Part shown: piece by piece, positions 52,837 to 62,460 of the stretch
How the letters are laid out: every line of letters starts with the position of its first letter
Numbering within the stretch: the first letter of the stretch is position 1
Assembly (NCBI RefSeq): GCF_037969725.1
Contig: NZ_CP150203.1
Location: 1,814,001-1,878,000 of the forward strand
Source: Paenibacillus sp. FSL W8-0426
GTDB lineage: Bacteria > Bacillota > Bacilli > Paenibacillales > Paenibacillaceae
DNA: 64,000 nt
Direction of reading: 5' to 3'
Notes under the pieces: model-generated
The model's input: the letters and a program-made list of their open reading frames with translations, nothing else
What the model was told of the DNA's origin: nothing
Databases searched by the model: none
Program-made: the position numbers and the translations under genes

Positions 52837-52865
52837 GATGTAAACGTCATTATAATATCTTCCGG

Positions 52866-52903
52866 CCCGCCTTTTTCTCTTCAAGAGAAGGGGCGGGTTT
52901 TTT
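52866..52903 (+). terminator. Terminator of mqnC
   Basis: CCCGCC (52866-52871) pairs with GGCGGG (52892-52897), with an inner TCTCT/AGAGA helix and T6 tail. Confidence 0.9.
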
Positions 52904-53074
52904 CAGGATGATCATGACCTACAAAAAATATAATCGAACAAAGCTCAGAAAAAGATCAAAAAAGAGTACATATTGCACGTTGAACGCTATTTTATAATCA
53001 TTTTAAGCTGATAAAATGAAAGGGCATTCAGAACGGAAGAAGTATACATCATCATGAAAGGAGTGGGCTTCCTT

Positions 53075-54040
53075 ATGAAACAAAGAGTGTTGGGCAATAC
53101 AGGCCTGAAGGTGCCCGTGCTCAGTTTTGGTGCATCCTCCCTGGGTTCGGTATTTCGGGATATTGATCGCAGCGAAGGCATACGGACCGTGCATGCGGCG
53201 GTGGACGCAGGAATGAATTATATCGATGTTTCCCCTTATTATGGGTTGACCAAAGCGGAAACGGTGCTCGGCGAGGCGCTTAAGTCGCTCCCGCGCAGTT
53301 CGTATACGCTCTCTACCAAAGCAGGACGTTACGGTGAAAACGCATTTGATTTCTCCCGCCAACGCATATTGGACAGCGTGCAGGAAAGTTTGGCGCGGCT
53401 CCATACGGAGTATATCGATATCCTCTTTTTGCATGATATCGAATTCGTTCCGGCCGACATCATCATTGAGGAAGCGTTTCCGACGCTGTTGCAGCTGAAA
53501 GAACAAGGCATTATCCGATATGCGGGCATTTGCGGCTTGCCCCTGCAGCTGTTCGAATACATGCTGCCTCGGCTTGAGGTGGATGCCATCATCTCCTATT
53601 GCCATTATGCGCTGAACGACAATTCTTTATTGTCCTTACTGCCGCTTCTGGACAAAGAAGGCGTGGGCCTGGTCAACGCCTCTCCTCTTTCGATGGGATT
53701 GTTAAGCACGAGAGGAACGCCTGCTTGGCATCCTGCGGATGACGAGGTGAAGCAGGCATGTCTGGACGCAGCCCGCTTCTGCATGGAACAGGGGAGCGAT
53801 ATCGCCAAGCTGGCCGTTCAGTTTGCCACAGCCCACGAACGAATTCCGACCACGCTGGTGAGCAGTGCAAATGAGCGGAACATTCGCAACAACGTGGCCT
53901 GGATCGAGGAGCCTATGGATGAGGAATTGCTGAACGAGGTGCTCCGCATTTTGGCTCCGATCCATAATGTCACCTGGACGAGCGGACGGCCCGAATATAA
54001 CGAAAAAAGGCAGCAGACAGCCAAGGGGGAACCGAAATGA
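53075..54040 (+). CDS. Aldo/keto reductase (sugar dehydrogenase type)
   Basis: 321 residues. AKR catalytic context: YIDVSPYYGLTKAE (Asp, Tyr), YTLSTKAGRYG (Lys) and FLHDIEF (His). Overall it resembles the L-fucose/L-galactose dehydrogenase group. The ATG at 53075 follows AAAGGAGTGGGCTTCCTT; the earlier ATG at 53054 is inside the ribosome site. Overlaps the following dehydrogenase by ATGA, so the two likely act in one sugar pathway. Confidence 0.87.
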   Translation: MKQRVLGNTGLKVPVLSFGASSLGSVFRDIDRSEGIRTVHAAVDAGMNYIDVSPYYGLTKAETVLGEALKSLPRSSYTLSTKAGRYGENAFDFSRQRILDSVQESLARLHTEYIDILFLHDIEFVPADIIIEEAFPTLLQLKEQGIIRYAGICGLPLQLFEYMLPRLEVDAIISYCHYALNDNSLLSLLPLLDKEGVGLVNASPLSMGLLSTRGTPAWHPADDEVKQACLDAARFCMEQGSDIAKLAVQFATAHERIPTTLVSSANERNIRNNVAWIEEPMDEELLNEVLRILAPIHNVTWTSGRPEYNEKRQQTAKGEPK

Positions 54041-55050
54041 GAGCGATCGTATGCGAAGAGATTAACCGTCTGGCCCATCGGCATGTGGACGAGCCAGTCA
54101 TGGGTGATCAAGAAGCGCTGGTATCGATTCGCAGAATAGGCATTTGCGGCACCGATCTTCATGCGTATAAAGGAAATCAGCCTTTTTTTACTTACCCGCG
54201 TATTTTGGGGCATGAATTGGCAGGCGTAATTGATCAAATCGGAAACAATGAAGCCGGTTTGCAGCCGGGAGATCAGGTTAGCATCATTCCTTATCTTCAC
54301 TGCGGTCAATGCATCGCGTGCCGAAGAGGCAAAACCAACTGTTGTGTTTCCATGCAGGTGATGGGCGTGCATGTGGATGGCGGGATGCGCGAGCAAATTG
54401 CCGTTCCCGTGTCACACCTGGTCAAGGCAAACGGCCTGACCCTGGACGAAACGGCCATGATCGAACCACTCAGCATTGGCGCGCATGCAGTCAGAAGGTC
54501 GGCCATACAACCTGGAGATCAGGTCGTGGTCATCGGAGCCGGACCGATCGGTCTGGGCGTTATGGCATTTGCGAAGCAGGCAGGAGCGAGGGTCATTGCT
54601 GTCGACCGAAATGCGAACAGGCTGGAACTCGGCCGGACCTGGGCCGGGGCGGATGAACTTGTTATTGCAGCGGACGACGCAGCAGTCCGGATTGCCGATT
54701 TAACCTCAGGGGATTTTGCAACCCCCGTTTTTGACGCCACCGGAAACGTGCAATCGATGAATGAAGCGATTCGTTATGTTGCTCATGGTGGGCAATTGAT
54801 TTATGTAGGTTTGGTGAAGGCGGACATTGTTTTGCATGATCCCGAATTTCACAAACGCGAGATGGAAGTGCTGGGAAGCCGCAACGCCACGCGTGAGGAC
54901 TTTGAACGTGTGATGGCTGTATTGCGCGGGAAAACGTTGAATATGGACGGCTTCATTACCCACAGGGCACGCTTCGAGGAATTGCCTGATTTCATGAATC
55001 GGCTGCTGCTCCCTGAAACGCAGGCCGTAAAAGCCGTTGTTGAACTGTAA
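54037..55050 (+). CDS. Zinc-dependent alcohol dehydrogenase (MDR family)
   Basis: 337 residues. Catalytic zinc: Cys in IGICGTDLHAYKG and His in LGHELAG. Structural zinc: CGQCIACRRGKTNCC. Rossmann motif VVIGAGPIGLGVMAF. The family includes sorbitol, threonine and galactonate dehydrogenases; with the coupled AKR, a polyol or deoxysugar acid route is suggested (inference). ATGA overlap with the AKR gene. Confidence 0.9.
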   Translation: MRAIVCEEINRLAHRHVDEPVMGDQEALVSIRRIGICGTDLHAYKGNQPFFTYPRILGHELAGVIDQIGNNEAGLQPGDQVSIIPYLHCGQCIACRRGKTNCCVSMQVMGVHVDGGMREQIAVPVSHLVKANGLTLDETAMIEPLSIGAHAVRRSAIQPGDQVVVIGAGPIGLGVMAFAKQAGARVIAVDRNANRLELGRTWAGADELVIAADDAAVRIADLTSGDFATPVFDATGNVQSMNEAIRYVAHGGQLIYVGLVKADIVLHDPEFHKREMEVLGSRNATREDFERVMAVLRGKTLNMDGFITHRARFEELPDFMNRLLLPETQAVKAVVEL

Positions 55051-55157
55051 AGAAATGTGCCGACCGGGAATTTGGCGGACGTGTGCTGCGAAATAAATAT
55101 ATAAACAAACGGCAAAAAATATACACACGTTAACGAAGAGGCAGAACCAATCTGAAG

Positions 55158-55298
55158 AAGCGAAGCGTTCGCTTAAAAGCTTTCTGAAAGAAAGCTGCAT
55201 CGGAAGCATAGGCTTATCACCGGATTACTCCTTAGAAAAGGAGATTCAAAATAATCTGGGGATAACAGCGATCGGAAGATGGTACTGCACTCGTAGTG
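55158..55298. ncRNA. Multi-helix intergenic element, possibly a dispersed repeat
   Basis: Four helices in 140 bases: AAGCGAA-gcg-TTCGCTT (55158-55174); AGCTTTC-tgaaa-GAAAGCT (55178-55196); a compound stem joining GCTTATC (55212-55218) with GATA..AGC (55261-55269), CCGGATTA (55220-55227) with TAATCTGG (55252-55259), and CTCCTT-agaa-AAGGAG (55228-55243); and CACT-cgt-AGTG (55288-55298). ATCGGAAG occurs on both sides of the compound stem. No gene lies in 55051-55409. Direction and function unknown. Confidence 0.5.
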
Positions 55299-55336
55299 GC
55301 CTAGTGTGAATGATTAATGCAATTTCTATAACAACA

Positions 55337-55394
55337 AAAAACTCTCTCTGATCTGGTGCGGAAGCATGCCACACACAGATCAGAGAGAGTTTTT
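55337..55394. terminator. Bidirectional terminator between dehydrogenase and YitT-like genes
   Basis: A perfect 19-bp inverted repeat: 55337-55355 (AAAAACTCTCTCTGATCTG) with 55376-55394, loop 20 bases, A and T runs at the ends. Confidence 0.92.
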
Positions 55395-55409
55395 ATTTGA
55401 ATCCCCTGG

Positions 55410-56315
55410 TTATTTTTCAGGGTGGGTAACGATGCCGGCATGCGGATCGATATGCCGCACGACCGATTTGAGCCAGATCATTTCCAGAACGTGGATTTCA
55501 TAATAGAGCGTGCCGGGAATTTGCTGAATCCAGCCATCCGCGTTAGCGGGTTGCGTTGTGTCTGCAGCTGCAAACGGTATTCCAGGTTCACGACGCAGTC
55601 GTTTGCGCAGCGCGGCCTGCACCTGATCGCTTTTGGAGGTCAATATATACAACTTGCGCTTCGACGTAAATCCCCGAAAAGCAATATACACCATCTCGTA
55701 CGCAATCAGGTAGGCAATCACGGAATACATCGCTTGATCCCAGCCGAATACAACACCGGCTGCCGTCAGAATCAACAAGTTGATCAGCATAATTATTTTT
55801 TCAACCAGCATCCGCTTCCCGCTAAACAGGCGTTCCCGCGGACGGGAGGACGGATCACCGATTTCCAGCGTATCCAGCGTTCCGCCATACCTTACTACAA
55901 GTCCGATGCCTAGTCCAAGGCACAGACCGCCGAAGATGGCTGCAGCCAGAGGATGCTCTACCAGTGGCGGCATTGGATAAAGCACGAGGGCGCCGATCGA
56001 AAAGACAACCAGCCCGAGAACGCTGACCAATACGAACTTTTTTTGAACGATCCGATAGGACAGAAAAATAAAAGGTACATTAAACAAAAACAGGAACAAA
56101 CCGATTCGCATCTCTGTCCAGTGAGCGAATAGCGAGGACAGGCCCGTGATTCCGCCGATAATGATTTTGTTCGGATGTAAGAACAATTCAAGGCCCACGG
56201 AGGCCAGAATGCCGCCAACGACCACCAAAAGCAGGTTAAGCAGACGATGCGTAGGCTTCGTTCGGGTCTTGGCGGGCGATTGCGCCGGATTAGCCGAGAT
56301 CAGAGGTGCTTTCAT
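55410..56315 (-). CDS. YitT-family membrane protein
   Basis: 301 residues. Five to six hydrophobic helices (about 27-215), with GGILASVGLELFLHPNKIIIGGITGLS as the family opening, then a C-terminal cytosolic DUF2179 domain (KRKLYILTSKSDQVQAALRK). Role unknown across the family. The ATG follows AAAGGAGGATGACGC. Single gene, convergent with the dehydrogenase operon. Confidence 0.87.
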   Translation of the reverse strand: MKAPLISANPAQSPAKTRTKPTHRLLNLLLVVVGGILASVGLELFLHPNKIIIGGITGLSSLFAHWTEMRIGLFLFLFNVPFIFLSYRIVQKKFVLVSVLGLVVFSIGALVLYPMPPLVEHPLAAAIFGGLCLGLGIGLVVRYGGTLDTLEIGDPSSRPRERLFSGKRMLVEKIIMLINLLILTAAGVVFGWDQAMYSVIAYLIAYEMVYIAFRGFTSKRKLYILTSKSDQVQAALRKRLRREPGIPFAAADTTQPANADGWIQQIPGTLYYEIHVLEMIWLKSVVRHIDPHAGIVTHPEK

Positions 56316-56421
56316 GCGTCATCCTCCTTTGCGGCTGCGAGCCCTTCTCCCCGGGTGGGTTACAGAAAGAACGGCGAATGAGCCGCGATTGGTTTCAAGG
56401 GATTGCCTGGGTCAGAAGACA

Positions 56422-57660
56422 TCAGCCTTCTTCCTGAAGCACCTTGGTTTCTTCTTTCTTTTTACGAGGGTTCTTGAACTTGAATATTTTGTCCAGCAAT
56501 CGGAAGACGTGCTTGGATTCTTTGGTCAACAACGGCCCGAGTATAGCCAGAATCAGAACGTACAGTGCCGCGAAAGGCTGCAGAATCGGCAGTAGTCCGC
56601 CTGCTTTACCCATGTTGGCCATGATGATAGAAAACTCACCGCGTGAGACAATAGTCAGTCCGATATTGGCGGAAGCTTTCGGTGAAAGTCCGGCGCTTCG
56701 TCCTGCCAGCATGCCTGCCAGGAAGTTGCCGAATAAGGTAACGACGACCGCGATCAAGGCAAGCCATACCGCTTCCCCGCCCAAGGCCAACGGATCGATA
56801 GACAGACCGAAGCTGAAGAAAAAGATGGCGCCGAAGAAGTCGCGGAATGGCAGAATCAAGTGTTCAATGCGTTTCGCATGCTCCGTTTCCGCCAGTACCA
56901 GACCAACGAGCAAGGCACCGATGGCTTCCGCAACGTGAATGGTTTCGGAGAATCCGGCAACCAGGAACAATGCACCGAAAACGACAAGCGAGAATAGCTC
57001 GTTGGAACGGATTTTGAGAGCTTTGTTCAGCAATGGCGTCGCCTTGCGCCCCAGTATGATGACGATAAGCATGAAACCAAGTGCGACAAGAGCGGACAGG
57101 AGCACGCCTCCGATGGAAGACGAGTCGCTGAGCACCAGTCCGGACAGGATGGAAATATATACGGCGAGGAACACATCCTCGAACATAATAATGCCAAGAA
57201 TCATTTCCGTTTCCGGGTTTGCCGTCCGTTTAAGGTCAACCAGCACTTTGGCCACGATGGCACTGGAGGAGATGGTCGTGATTCCAGCGATAACGAGCGC
57301 TTCCGCTACCGGAAATTGCGCAGCAAAACCGAGTACCAAACCTAGCGTAAAGTTGATGGCGATATAGATCGAACCACCGACCGCGATGGAACGGCCGGAT
57401 TTGATCAACCTCCCGACCGAGAATTCCAATCCGAGATAGAAGAGCAGGAACAGAATCCCGATTCGTCCCATAAAGTCGATGAAGGGTTGGCTTTCGATAA
57501 AACGAAAATCCAAATGCCAGATTTTCATCGCATGGGGGCCGACGGCCATCCCGATCAAGATATAGAACGGAACGACCGAAAAGCGCAGTTTTGCCGAGAT
57601 CAGGCCCGCAGCCGCGATGAGCACAAGGGCCAAACCGATTTCAAATACCAAATGGTCCAT
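56422..57660 (-). CDS. khtU: K+/H+ antiporter subunit KhtU-like (CPA2 family)
   Basis: 412 residues, twelve to thirteen helices. CPA2 features include YLGLEFSVGRLIK, TISSSAIVAKVLVDL, the helix with EDVFLAVYIS, and GLTIVSRGEFSIIMANMG. No TrkA-N domain follows, as in KhtU, which works with a separate KhtT. The start is 4 bases after the khtT stop. It should extrude K+ in exchange for protons. Confidence 0.88.
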   Translation of the reverse strand: MDHLVFEIGLALVLIAAAGLISAKLRFSVVPFYILIGMAVGPHAMKIWHLDFRFIESQPFIDFMGRIGILFLLFYLGLEFSVGRLIKSGRSIAVGGSIYIAINFTLGLVLGFAAQFPVAEALVIAGITTISSSAIVAKVLVDLKRTANPETEMILGIIMFEDVFLAVYISILSGLVLSDSSSIGGVLLSALVALGFMLIVIILGRKATPLLNKALKIRSNELFSLVVFGALFLVAGFSETIHVAEAIGALLVGLVLAETEHAKRIEHLILPFRDFFGAIFFFSFGLSIDPLALGGEAVWLALIAVVVTLFGNFLAGMLAGRSAGLSPKASANIGLTIVSRGEFSIIMANMGKAGGLLPILQPFAALYVLILAILGPLLTKESKHVFRLLDKIFKFKNPRKKKEETKVLQEEG

Positions 57661-57664
57661 GCGG

Positions 57665-58159
57665 TCACCCCCTTCCGGTCAGAAGGAGAGACTTGAACAG
57701 CTTCTGCTGGTTGCGTTCGCCAACGGCAACAACCGTGGATTCTGCCGTGATCACGACCTCCGGACCGGGGCTGATATGTTTTTTGTGATTTTTCTCTACA
57801 ACGGCAATGACTGTTGCCCCGGAGTTCTGACGCACATCCAGTTCTCCGATGGATTTGCCGATGCAGCCAAAAGAGGATTCGATTTTATACCATTCGATGA
57901 TCAGGTCATCGAAAGTGACTTCAATGTTTTCGAGCTGCTTCGGTTTGTAGGTCAATCCGCCTACAATGGCGGCAATTTGTCTTGCTTCATGATCATCGAG
58001 CGTAATCATGGAGATGCTTTGATCAGGGTCGTCGTATTCGAAATGATACATTTCCCGTCTTCCGTCATCATGGATAATGACAACGATTTTGTCTCCGCTG
58101 CTCGTTTCAATCTGAAATTTTCGGCCGATTCCCGGCAAATCCGTTTCACGTACATCCAT
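57665..58159 (-). CDS. khtT: K+/H+ antiporter regulatory subunit KhtT-like (TrkA-C domain)
   Basis: 164 residues: N-terminal domain ([19 protein letters not shown], about 1-85) and C-terminal RCK-C/TrkA-C domain ([37 protein letters not shown], about 85-160). In Bacillus KhtT gates KhtU and its RCK-C domain binds c-di-AMP. A khtS gene is not present upstream. The ATG follows TTAAGGAGGCATTTAACGA; the ribosome site can pair with CCTT just upstream. Confidence 0.88.
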   Translation of the reverse strand: MDVRETDLPGIGRKFQIETSSGDKIVVIIHDDGRREMYHFEYDDPDQSISMITLDDHEARQIAAIVGGLTYKPKQLENIEVTFDDLIIEWYKIESSFGCIGKSIGELDVRQNSGATVIAVVEKNHKKHISPGPEVVITAESTVVAVGERNQQKLFKSLLLTGRG

Positions 58160-58172
58160 TCGTTAAATGCCT

Positions 58173-58301
58173 CCTTAATATTGAAGGCCGGTCGAAAGTC
58201 AGGCGATTACCCGAAAATCCGATGATAGTCCACCGAGGAACGGGGGATTGAGGACGTGAAAATACGCCATGCTCAGACAGGTAAACAGAGCCGTGACTTT
58301 C
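58173..58301 (-). ncRNA. Structured leader of khtTU
   Basis: In plus-strand letters, GAAAGTCA (58194-58201) pairs with TGACTTTC (58294-58301), then GGC (58202-58204) with GCC (58290-58292), and TTACC (58207-58211) with GGTAA (58280-58284): about 16 bp nested around a 68-base core. On the minus strand it ends 35 bases before the khtT ATG. A small hairpin CCTT/AAGG (58173-58176 with 58184-58187) covers the ribosome site. It does not fit the ydaO (c-di-AMP) consensus I know. A translational riboswitch is possible. Confidence 0.5.
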
Positions 58302-58493
58302 AACTACACAGCCTTTGTCGTAATTTGGGTGAGCAAGGTACAACAATTACAGCTCAAATAAGACGATGCTATCGAACAATCCAATCATTAACGTTTGCAT
58401 AATGGGTATTAAGTTATGCACAAGCGCACCGTCGTGCCAAGAGGGCAGAGGCGACTCTATGCAAGGCAGCCTAAAATACGGATTGCGTCACAA

Positions 58494-58895
58494 TTAGAGC
58501 GCATTCGCGTACTTTGGTGCAAAGGAAGGGGATGACACAAACAAACTCGTGAATTTGATGGGCAGCAGAAATAATCTGCGTTTAAACAGATAAATCAACG
58601 GTTTAAAGGGCAGACGGGGAGCGGGAATTCGCAGCAGCAACAATAAGTTGACCACAAGAAACACAGGCCTGCTATGCGTAACCGCCAGCAGCTTGGACAT
58701 GATTTGCGGATATTTGCGAATTAAAGGCTTTTGCTGGGACTCCGTAATTTGAAGCGCCGCCTCCTTGTTGGAGGTTGCATCCACAGACACACCTACAGCA
58801 GATTCCGACTGCATGGGAATAGGGAAGCACAAGCCCTGAAATACGCACAAAATAACGATCATGAGGCATCTCAGCAATTCCGAATATGTTCTCAT
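58494..58895 (-). CDS. Hypothetical protein with signal-like N-terminus
   Basis: 133 residues, not recognised. The N-terminus (LLRCLMIVILCVFQGLCFPIP) is a signal peptide or membrane helix. A second hydrophobic, basic segment (VFLVVNLLLLLRIPAPRLPF and LFKRRLFLLPIKFTSLFV) ends the protein. The ATG follows AAAAGGAGGGAAGCCAAG, which is the main reason to accept it. It is divergent from ytxC. Confidence 0.5.
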   Translation of the reverse strand: MRTYSELLRCLMIVILCVFQGLCFPIPMQSESAVGVSVDATSNKEAALQITESQQKPLIRKYPQIMSKLLAVTHSRPVFLVVNLLLLLRIPAPRLPFKPLIYLFKRRLFLLPIKFTSLFVSSPSFAPKYANAL

Positions 58896-59074
58896 CTTGG
58901 CTTCCCTCCTTTTCCGTGAAACATACTGTTATAAAAATAATAACACATTTTTGTCTTTTCTCCAAACCGGATTATCGATGTTGAGAAATCATGACACCCT
59001 TTCCATCAATCCGCTTCGTATATCCCTGTTGGCCTTGCCATATACTTTGAACAGGATGGAAAGGAGTGAGCGAC

Positions 59075-60019
59075 GTGGAATTGTTCAATGTATGGACAGA
59101 GGTGTCCGGAGCGGATGAGGCTGAACGTTTTTACCGGTGCGTCAAAGAGAAAACCAAAGGATTACATATAAGCAAAAGAGGTTTTCGGCTCACGTTCAAA
59201 CATAAGAACGGGAGAGCCGTCTGGGTATGCAGAGGCAATGAAAAGCATACCGATTTTCAGCAATGGCTGCCCAAAATCAGCGAAGTGCTGGCATTCGGCT
59301 TGGCGGATTTCATTATGGAAACCCAGGAACGATCCATCGCGGAACGCCTGATCTCCAAAGCCTGCTCGGTGATGGAACAAGACGAGATCGAAAAGGTTAA
59401 ACGGATTTTCATGCCGCTCCTTGATCAACATGTGATGGGGCAGCAGGGAATGAGGGAACGGAGACGAAATACATTGGCCGGCGGTTTGCGAAAGGATCTG
59501 GAGGAGGTCCATTTTTTTTCGCTGGAAGGCATCATCCGTTTCCGTATAAAGCAGTATAGACAGGAGCTTCAGGAGCTGGTGGAATACGCCATTGACGAGT
59601 TCTGGATGGATCGCCAGTACGAGGAGTTTATGGGGCTGCTTAAATACTTTGTATTTTTCCAGGAAGCGAAGGTGCCGCTGGTACATCTTGTGCACAAAGG
59701 CTCGCATGAGTTCCGCGTGTTCGATGCTTCGTTCAATCCGCTGCCTGTTCAAAAAGACGAGCAGGTTGTCGTCGAAATGCCGGGACTGGAGCTGGAAATG
59801 GACATTGAGGACATGATTGTCAGCACCTTGATCTCCATCTCTCCCGAAAAAGTGCTGCTGCACACACGCACCCCGGATCTCCCTATTATTTCAACGATCC
59901 GCAACATTTTTGAGGACAAGGTTCAGATCTGCCACCAGTGCCCCGAGTGCGAGGTGCTCCGGACGGGACTGATGACAGGTCTTGACGCAAGTGATCTTGG
60001 CAATTATAATAACTGTTGA
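59075..60019 (+). CDS. ytxC: YtxC-family protein (sporulation-associated)
   Basis: 314 residues, soluble, mixed alpha/beta. The middle LEEVHFFSLEGIIRFRIKQYRQELQELVEYAIDEF (key run FFSLEGIIRFR) and C-terminal CHQCPECEVLRTGL fit the YtxC family, found next to thrS in spore formers. Function unknown; grouped with sporulation proteins. GTG at 59075 follows AAGGAGTGAGCGAC; the GTG at 59066 lies inside the ribosome site. Confidence 0.85.
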   Translation: MELFNVWTEVSGADEAERFYRCVKEKTKGLHISKRGFRLTFKHKNGRAVWVCRGNEKHTDFQQWLPKISEVLAFGLADFIMETQERSIAERLISKACSVMEQDEIEKVKRIFMPLLDQHVMGQQGMRERRRNTLAGGLRKDLEEVHFFSLEGIIRFRIKQYRQELQELVEYAIDEFWMDRQYEEFMGLLKYFVFFQEAKVPLVHLVHKGSHEFRVFDASFNPLPVQKDEQVVVEMPGLELEMDIEDMIVSTLISISPEKVLLHTRTPDLPIISTIRNIFEDKVQICHQCPECEVLRTGLMTGLDASDLGNYNNC

Positions 60020-60021
60020 TT

Positions 60022-60063
60022 CATGAAGTCTTCACTTCATGGCCATACGATTCAATCTATAAT
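60022..60063 (+). promoter_or_regulatory. Promoter of the thrS T-box with overlapping palindrome
   Basis: -10 TATAAT (60058-60063) with -35 TTCATG (60036-60041), 16-base spacer. The inverted repeat CATGAAGT-cttc-ACTTCATG (60022-60041) covers the -35 and could be an operator or the weak end hairpin of ytxC. Confidence 0.5.
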
Positions 60064-60084
60064 AAAAGCGTTGACAAAGACATG

Positions 60085-60360
60085 AGCCATGCGCAAGGTT
60101 GGTGCAGAGAGGGGAAACAAGGCTGAAATTTCCTCCGAAAGCCACGTTTGGTTTACCCCTTTGTAGCTGCAGTTTTGAAAACGGCTAAGCCTGTGCATCC
60201 GACGACAGGCATTCGTCGCGAGTAAGGATTTGCCGGGTCATGCCCGTTATCGACATGCCAATGAGGGCTGCATGCCATAAGTTTTGTGAAAGGCAGCCGA
60301 ATTAGGGTGGAACCACGAGTAAGATCACACTCGTCCCTTGACCGGGACGGGTGTTTTTTG
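60085..60360 (+). ncRNA. T-box leader of thrS
   Basis: T-box sequence TTAGGGTGGAACCACG at 60303-60318, with the TGGA bulge for the tRNA acceptor end. The terminator CACTCGTCCC (60328-60337) / GGGACGGGTG (60344-60353) with T6 follows. ACC at 60155-60157 is a candidate Thr specifier, not proven. Senses uncharged tRNA-Thr to allow thrS expression. Confidence 0.92.
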
Positions 60361-60448
60361 CGTTTTTGCCGAAATGGCGGGAACCGCATAGATTTCAGTC
60401 CGTCTCCGTGAGGACACAGCTCTAACATTCATAGGAGGAATGAGACCA

Positions 60449-62386
60449 ATGACAGTAAACATTAAACTTCCGGACGGCTCCGTCCGCGAATATGCCGAAG
60501 GAAGCAACATTGAGGACGTAGCAGCTTCGATTAGCAGCGGATTGCGCAAAAATGCGGTAGCCGGCAAATTGGATGGCATCGTGGTAGACTTGTCCACACC
60601 GCTTCATGAAGGAGCTTTGGTCGAAATCGTGACCCAGGATACTCCCGAAGGACTTGAAGTGATGCGCCATAGTACCGCACACTTGCTCGCTCAAGCCGTT
60701 AAACGCTTGTACGGAAGCAAAGAGGTTCATCTCGGCGTGGGACCTGTTATCGAAGACGGATTTTATTACGACATGGATTTGGAACATCCGCTTAACCCGG
60801 AAGATTTGCAAAAGATCGAGAAGGAAATGGAACGCATTGTTGGCGAAAACCTGCCGATCGTTCGTAAAGAAGTTAGCCGCGAAGAAGCGATCCGCACCTT
60901 TGAAGAGGTGGGCGATCCGTACAAGCTGGAACTGATCCGTGACCTGCCCGAAGACAGCGTAATTACGATTTATGAGCAAGGAGAGTTCTTTGACCTTTGC
61001 CGTGGTCCGCACGTGCCTTCCACAGGCAAAATCAAAGTGTTTAAACTGATGAACGTTGCCGGGGCTTACTGGCGCGGAGACAGCAAAAACAAAATGCTGC
61101 AGCGCATCTACGGAACGGCTTTTGTGAAAAAGGCACAACTGGACGAGCACCTGCGCCTGCTGGAAGAAGCCCGCAAGCGGGATCACCGCAAGCTGGGCAA
61201 GGAACTGGAAATCTTCACCTTCTCCCAACTCGTGGGTCAAGGCTTGCCGATCTGGCTGCCGAACGGGGCGAAGCTTCGCCGTACACTGGAGCGTTACATC
61301 GTGGACCTGGAGGAAAGCCTGGGATACCAGCATGTCTACACACCGGTTCTGGGTAACGTGGAATTGTACAAAACGTCCGGTCACTGGGAGCATTATCAAG
61401 AGGACATGTTCCCGAAAATGGAAATGGATAACGAAGAGCTCGTGCTCCGCCCAATGAACTGTCCTCACCATATGATGGTGTACAAGTCCAGCATGCACAG
61501 CTATCGCGACCTTCCGATCCGCATTGCCGAACTGGGCATGATGCATCGTTACGAAATGTCCGGTGCACTGACAGGACTGCATCGCGTGCGTGCAATGACG
61601 CTGAACGATTCCCATATTTTCTGCCGTCCGGACCAGATCAAAGAAGAATTTGCACGCGTGATCGAACTGATTCAGACGGTTTATAAAGATTTCGGCATTG
61701 ACGAGTACCGTTTCCGTCTCTCGTACCGCGATCCGCAGGATACGGAAAAGTATTTCCAAAACGACGAAATGTGGGAAATGTCCCAGCGTATGCTGCGTGA
61801 AGTCGTAGAAGAGCTTAACCTGCCGTTCTATGAAGCCGAAGGCGAAGCGGCATTCTACGGTCCGAAGCTGGACGTTCAGATCAAAACCGCTCTGGGCAAG
61901 GAAGAAACGCTGTCCACTGTACAGCTCGATTTCCTTCTCCCTGAACGCTTCGAACTGGAATATGTCGGAGATGATGGACAGAAACACCGCCCAGTCGTTA
62001 TTCATCGCGGCGTAATCAGTACGATGGAACGTTTCACGGCATTCCTGCTGGAGAACTTTGCGGGCGCACTGCCGCTCTGGCTCTCTCCGGTACAGGCTAA
62101 AGTTATTCCGGTATCCACCCATTTCGACGACTATGCCCGCGAAGTGGAGGCCAAGCTGAAACGTGCAGGCATTTCCGCCGAAGCCGATCTTCGCAACGAA
62201 AAGCTGGGTTATAAAATTCGCGAAGCCCAATTGGAGAAACTTCCATATATGTTCGTTGTCGGAGAGAACGAGCGCAATGCCGAAGGTGTATCCGTGCGTA
62301 AACGGGGCGAAGGCGATTTAGGCATGAAGCCTTTGGATGAAATCGTGGCTCAATTGAAAGAAGAGATTGCTTCAAAACGGGTGTGA
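60449..62386 (+). CDS. thrS: Threonine-tRNA ligase
   Basis: 645 residues, full length. TGS domain (1-62), editing domain with [16 protein letters not shown] (HxxxH zinc-like motif) about 65-240, class II core with motif 2 around [28 protein letters not shown] (key: R, E, H, R) and motif 3 APLPLW-type [17 protein letters not shown], then the anticodon domain. Catalytic zinc ligands are the Cys in MNCPHH and downstream His residues. ATG at 60449 has good spacing from AGGAGG; the ATG at 60440 is too close. Confidence 0.97.
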   Translation: MTVNIKLPDGSVREYAEGSNIEDVAASISSGLRKNAVAGKLDGIVVDLSTPLHEGALVEIVTQDTPEGLEVMRHSTAHLLAQAVKRLYGSKEVHLGVGPVIEDGFYYDMDLEHPLNPEDLQKIEKEMERIVGENLPIVRKEVSREEAIRTFEEVGDPYKLELIRDLPEDSVITIYEQGEFFDLCRGPHVPSTGKIKVFKLMNVAGAYWRGDSKNKMLQRIYGTAFVKKAQLDEHLRLLEEARKRDHRKLGKELEIFTFSQLVGQGLPIWLPNGAKLRRTLERYIVDLEESLGYQHVYTPVLGNVELYKTSGHWEHYQEDMFPKMEMDNEELVLRPMNCPHHMMVYKSSMHSYRDLPIRIAELGMMHRYEMSGALTGLHRVRAMTLNDSHIFCRPDQIKEEFARVIELIQTVYKDFGIDEYRFRLSYRDPQDTEKYFQNDEMWEMSQRMLREVVEELNLPFYEAEGEAAFYGPKLDVQIKTALGKEETLSTVQLDFLLPERFELEYVGDDGQKHRPVVIHRGVISTMERFTAFLLENFAGALPLWLSPVQAKVIPVSTHFDDYAREVEAKLKRAGISAEADLRNEKLGYKIREAQLEKLPYMFVVGENERNAEGVSVRKRGEGDLGMKPLDEIVAQLKEEIASKRV

Positions 62387-62460
62387 CATTCTACACGTTC
62401 TACACTGAAATCTAAACTAACTCGGGAAAGGCGATCGATGATAAGCAGCCCGTGATTGGA

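Noticed and set aside
58146..58346. 66-codon minus-strand frame over the khtT leader
   Set aside because: Runs through the paired element and the khtT ribosome site; better explained as RNA structure, though its conservation deserves a check.
60422..62230. 602-codon open frame antisense to thrS
   Set aside because: Shadow of thrS, produced by its codon bias; no domain.
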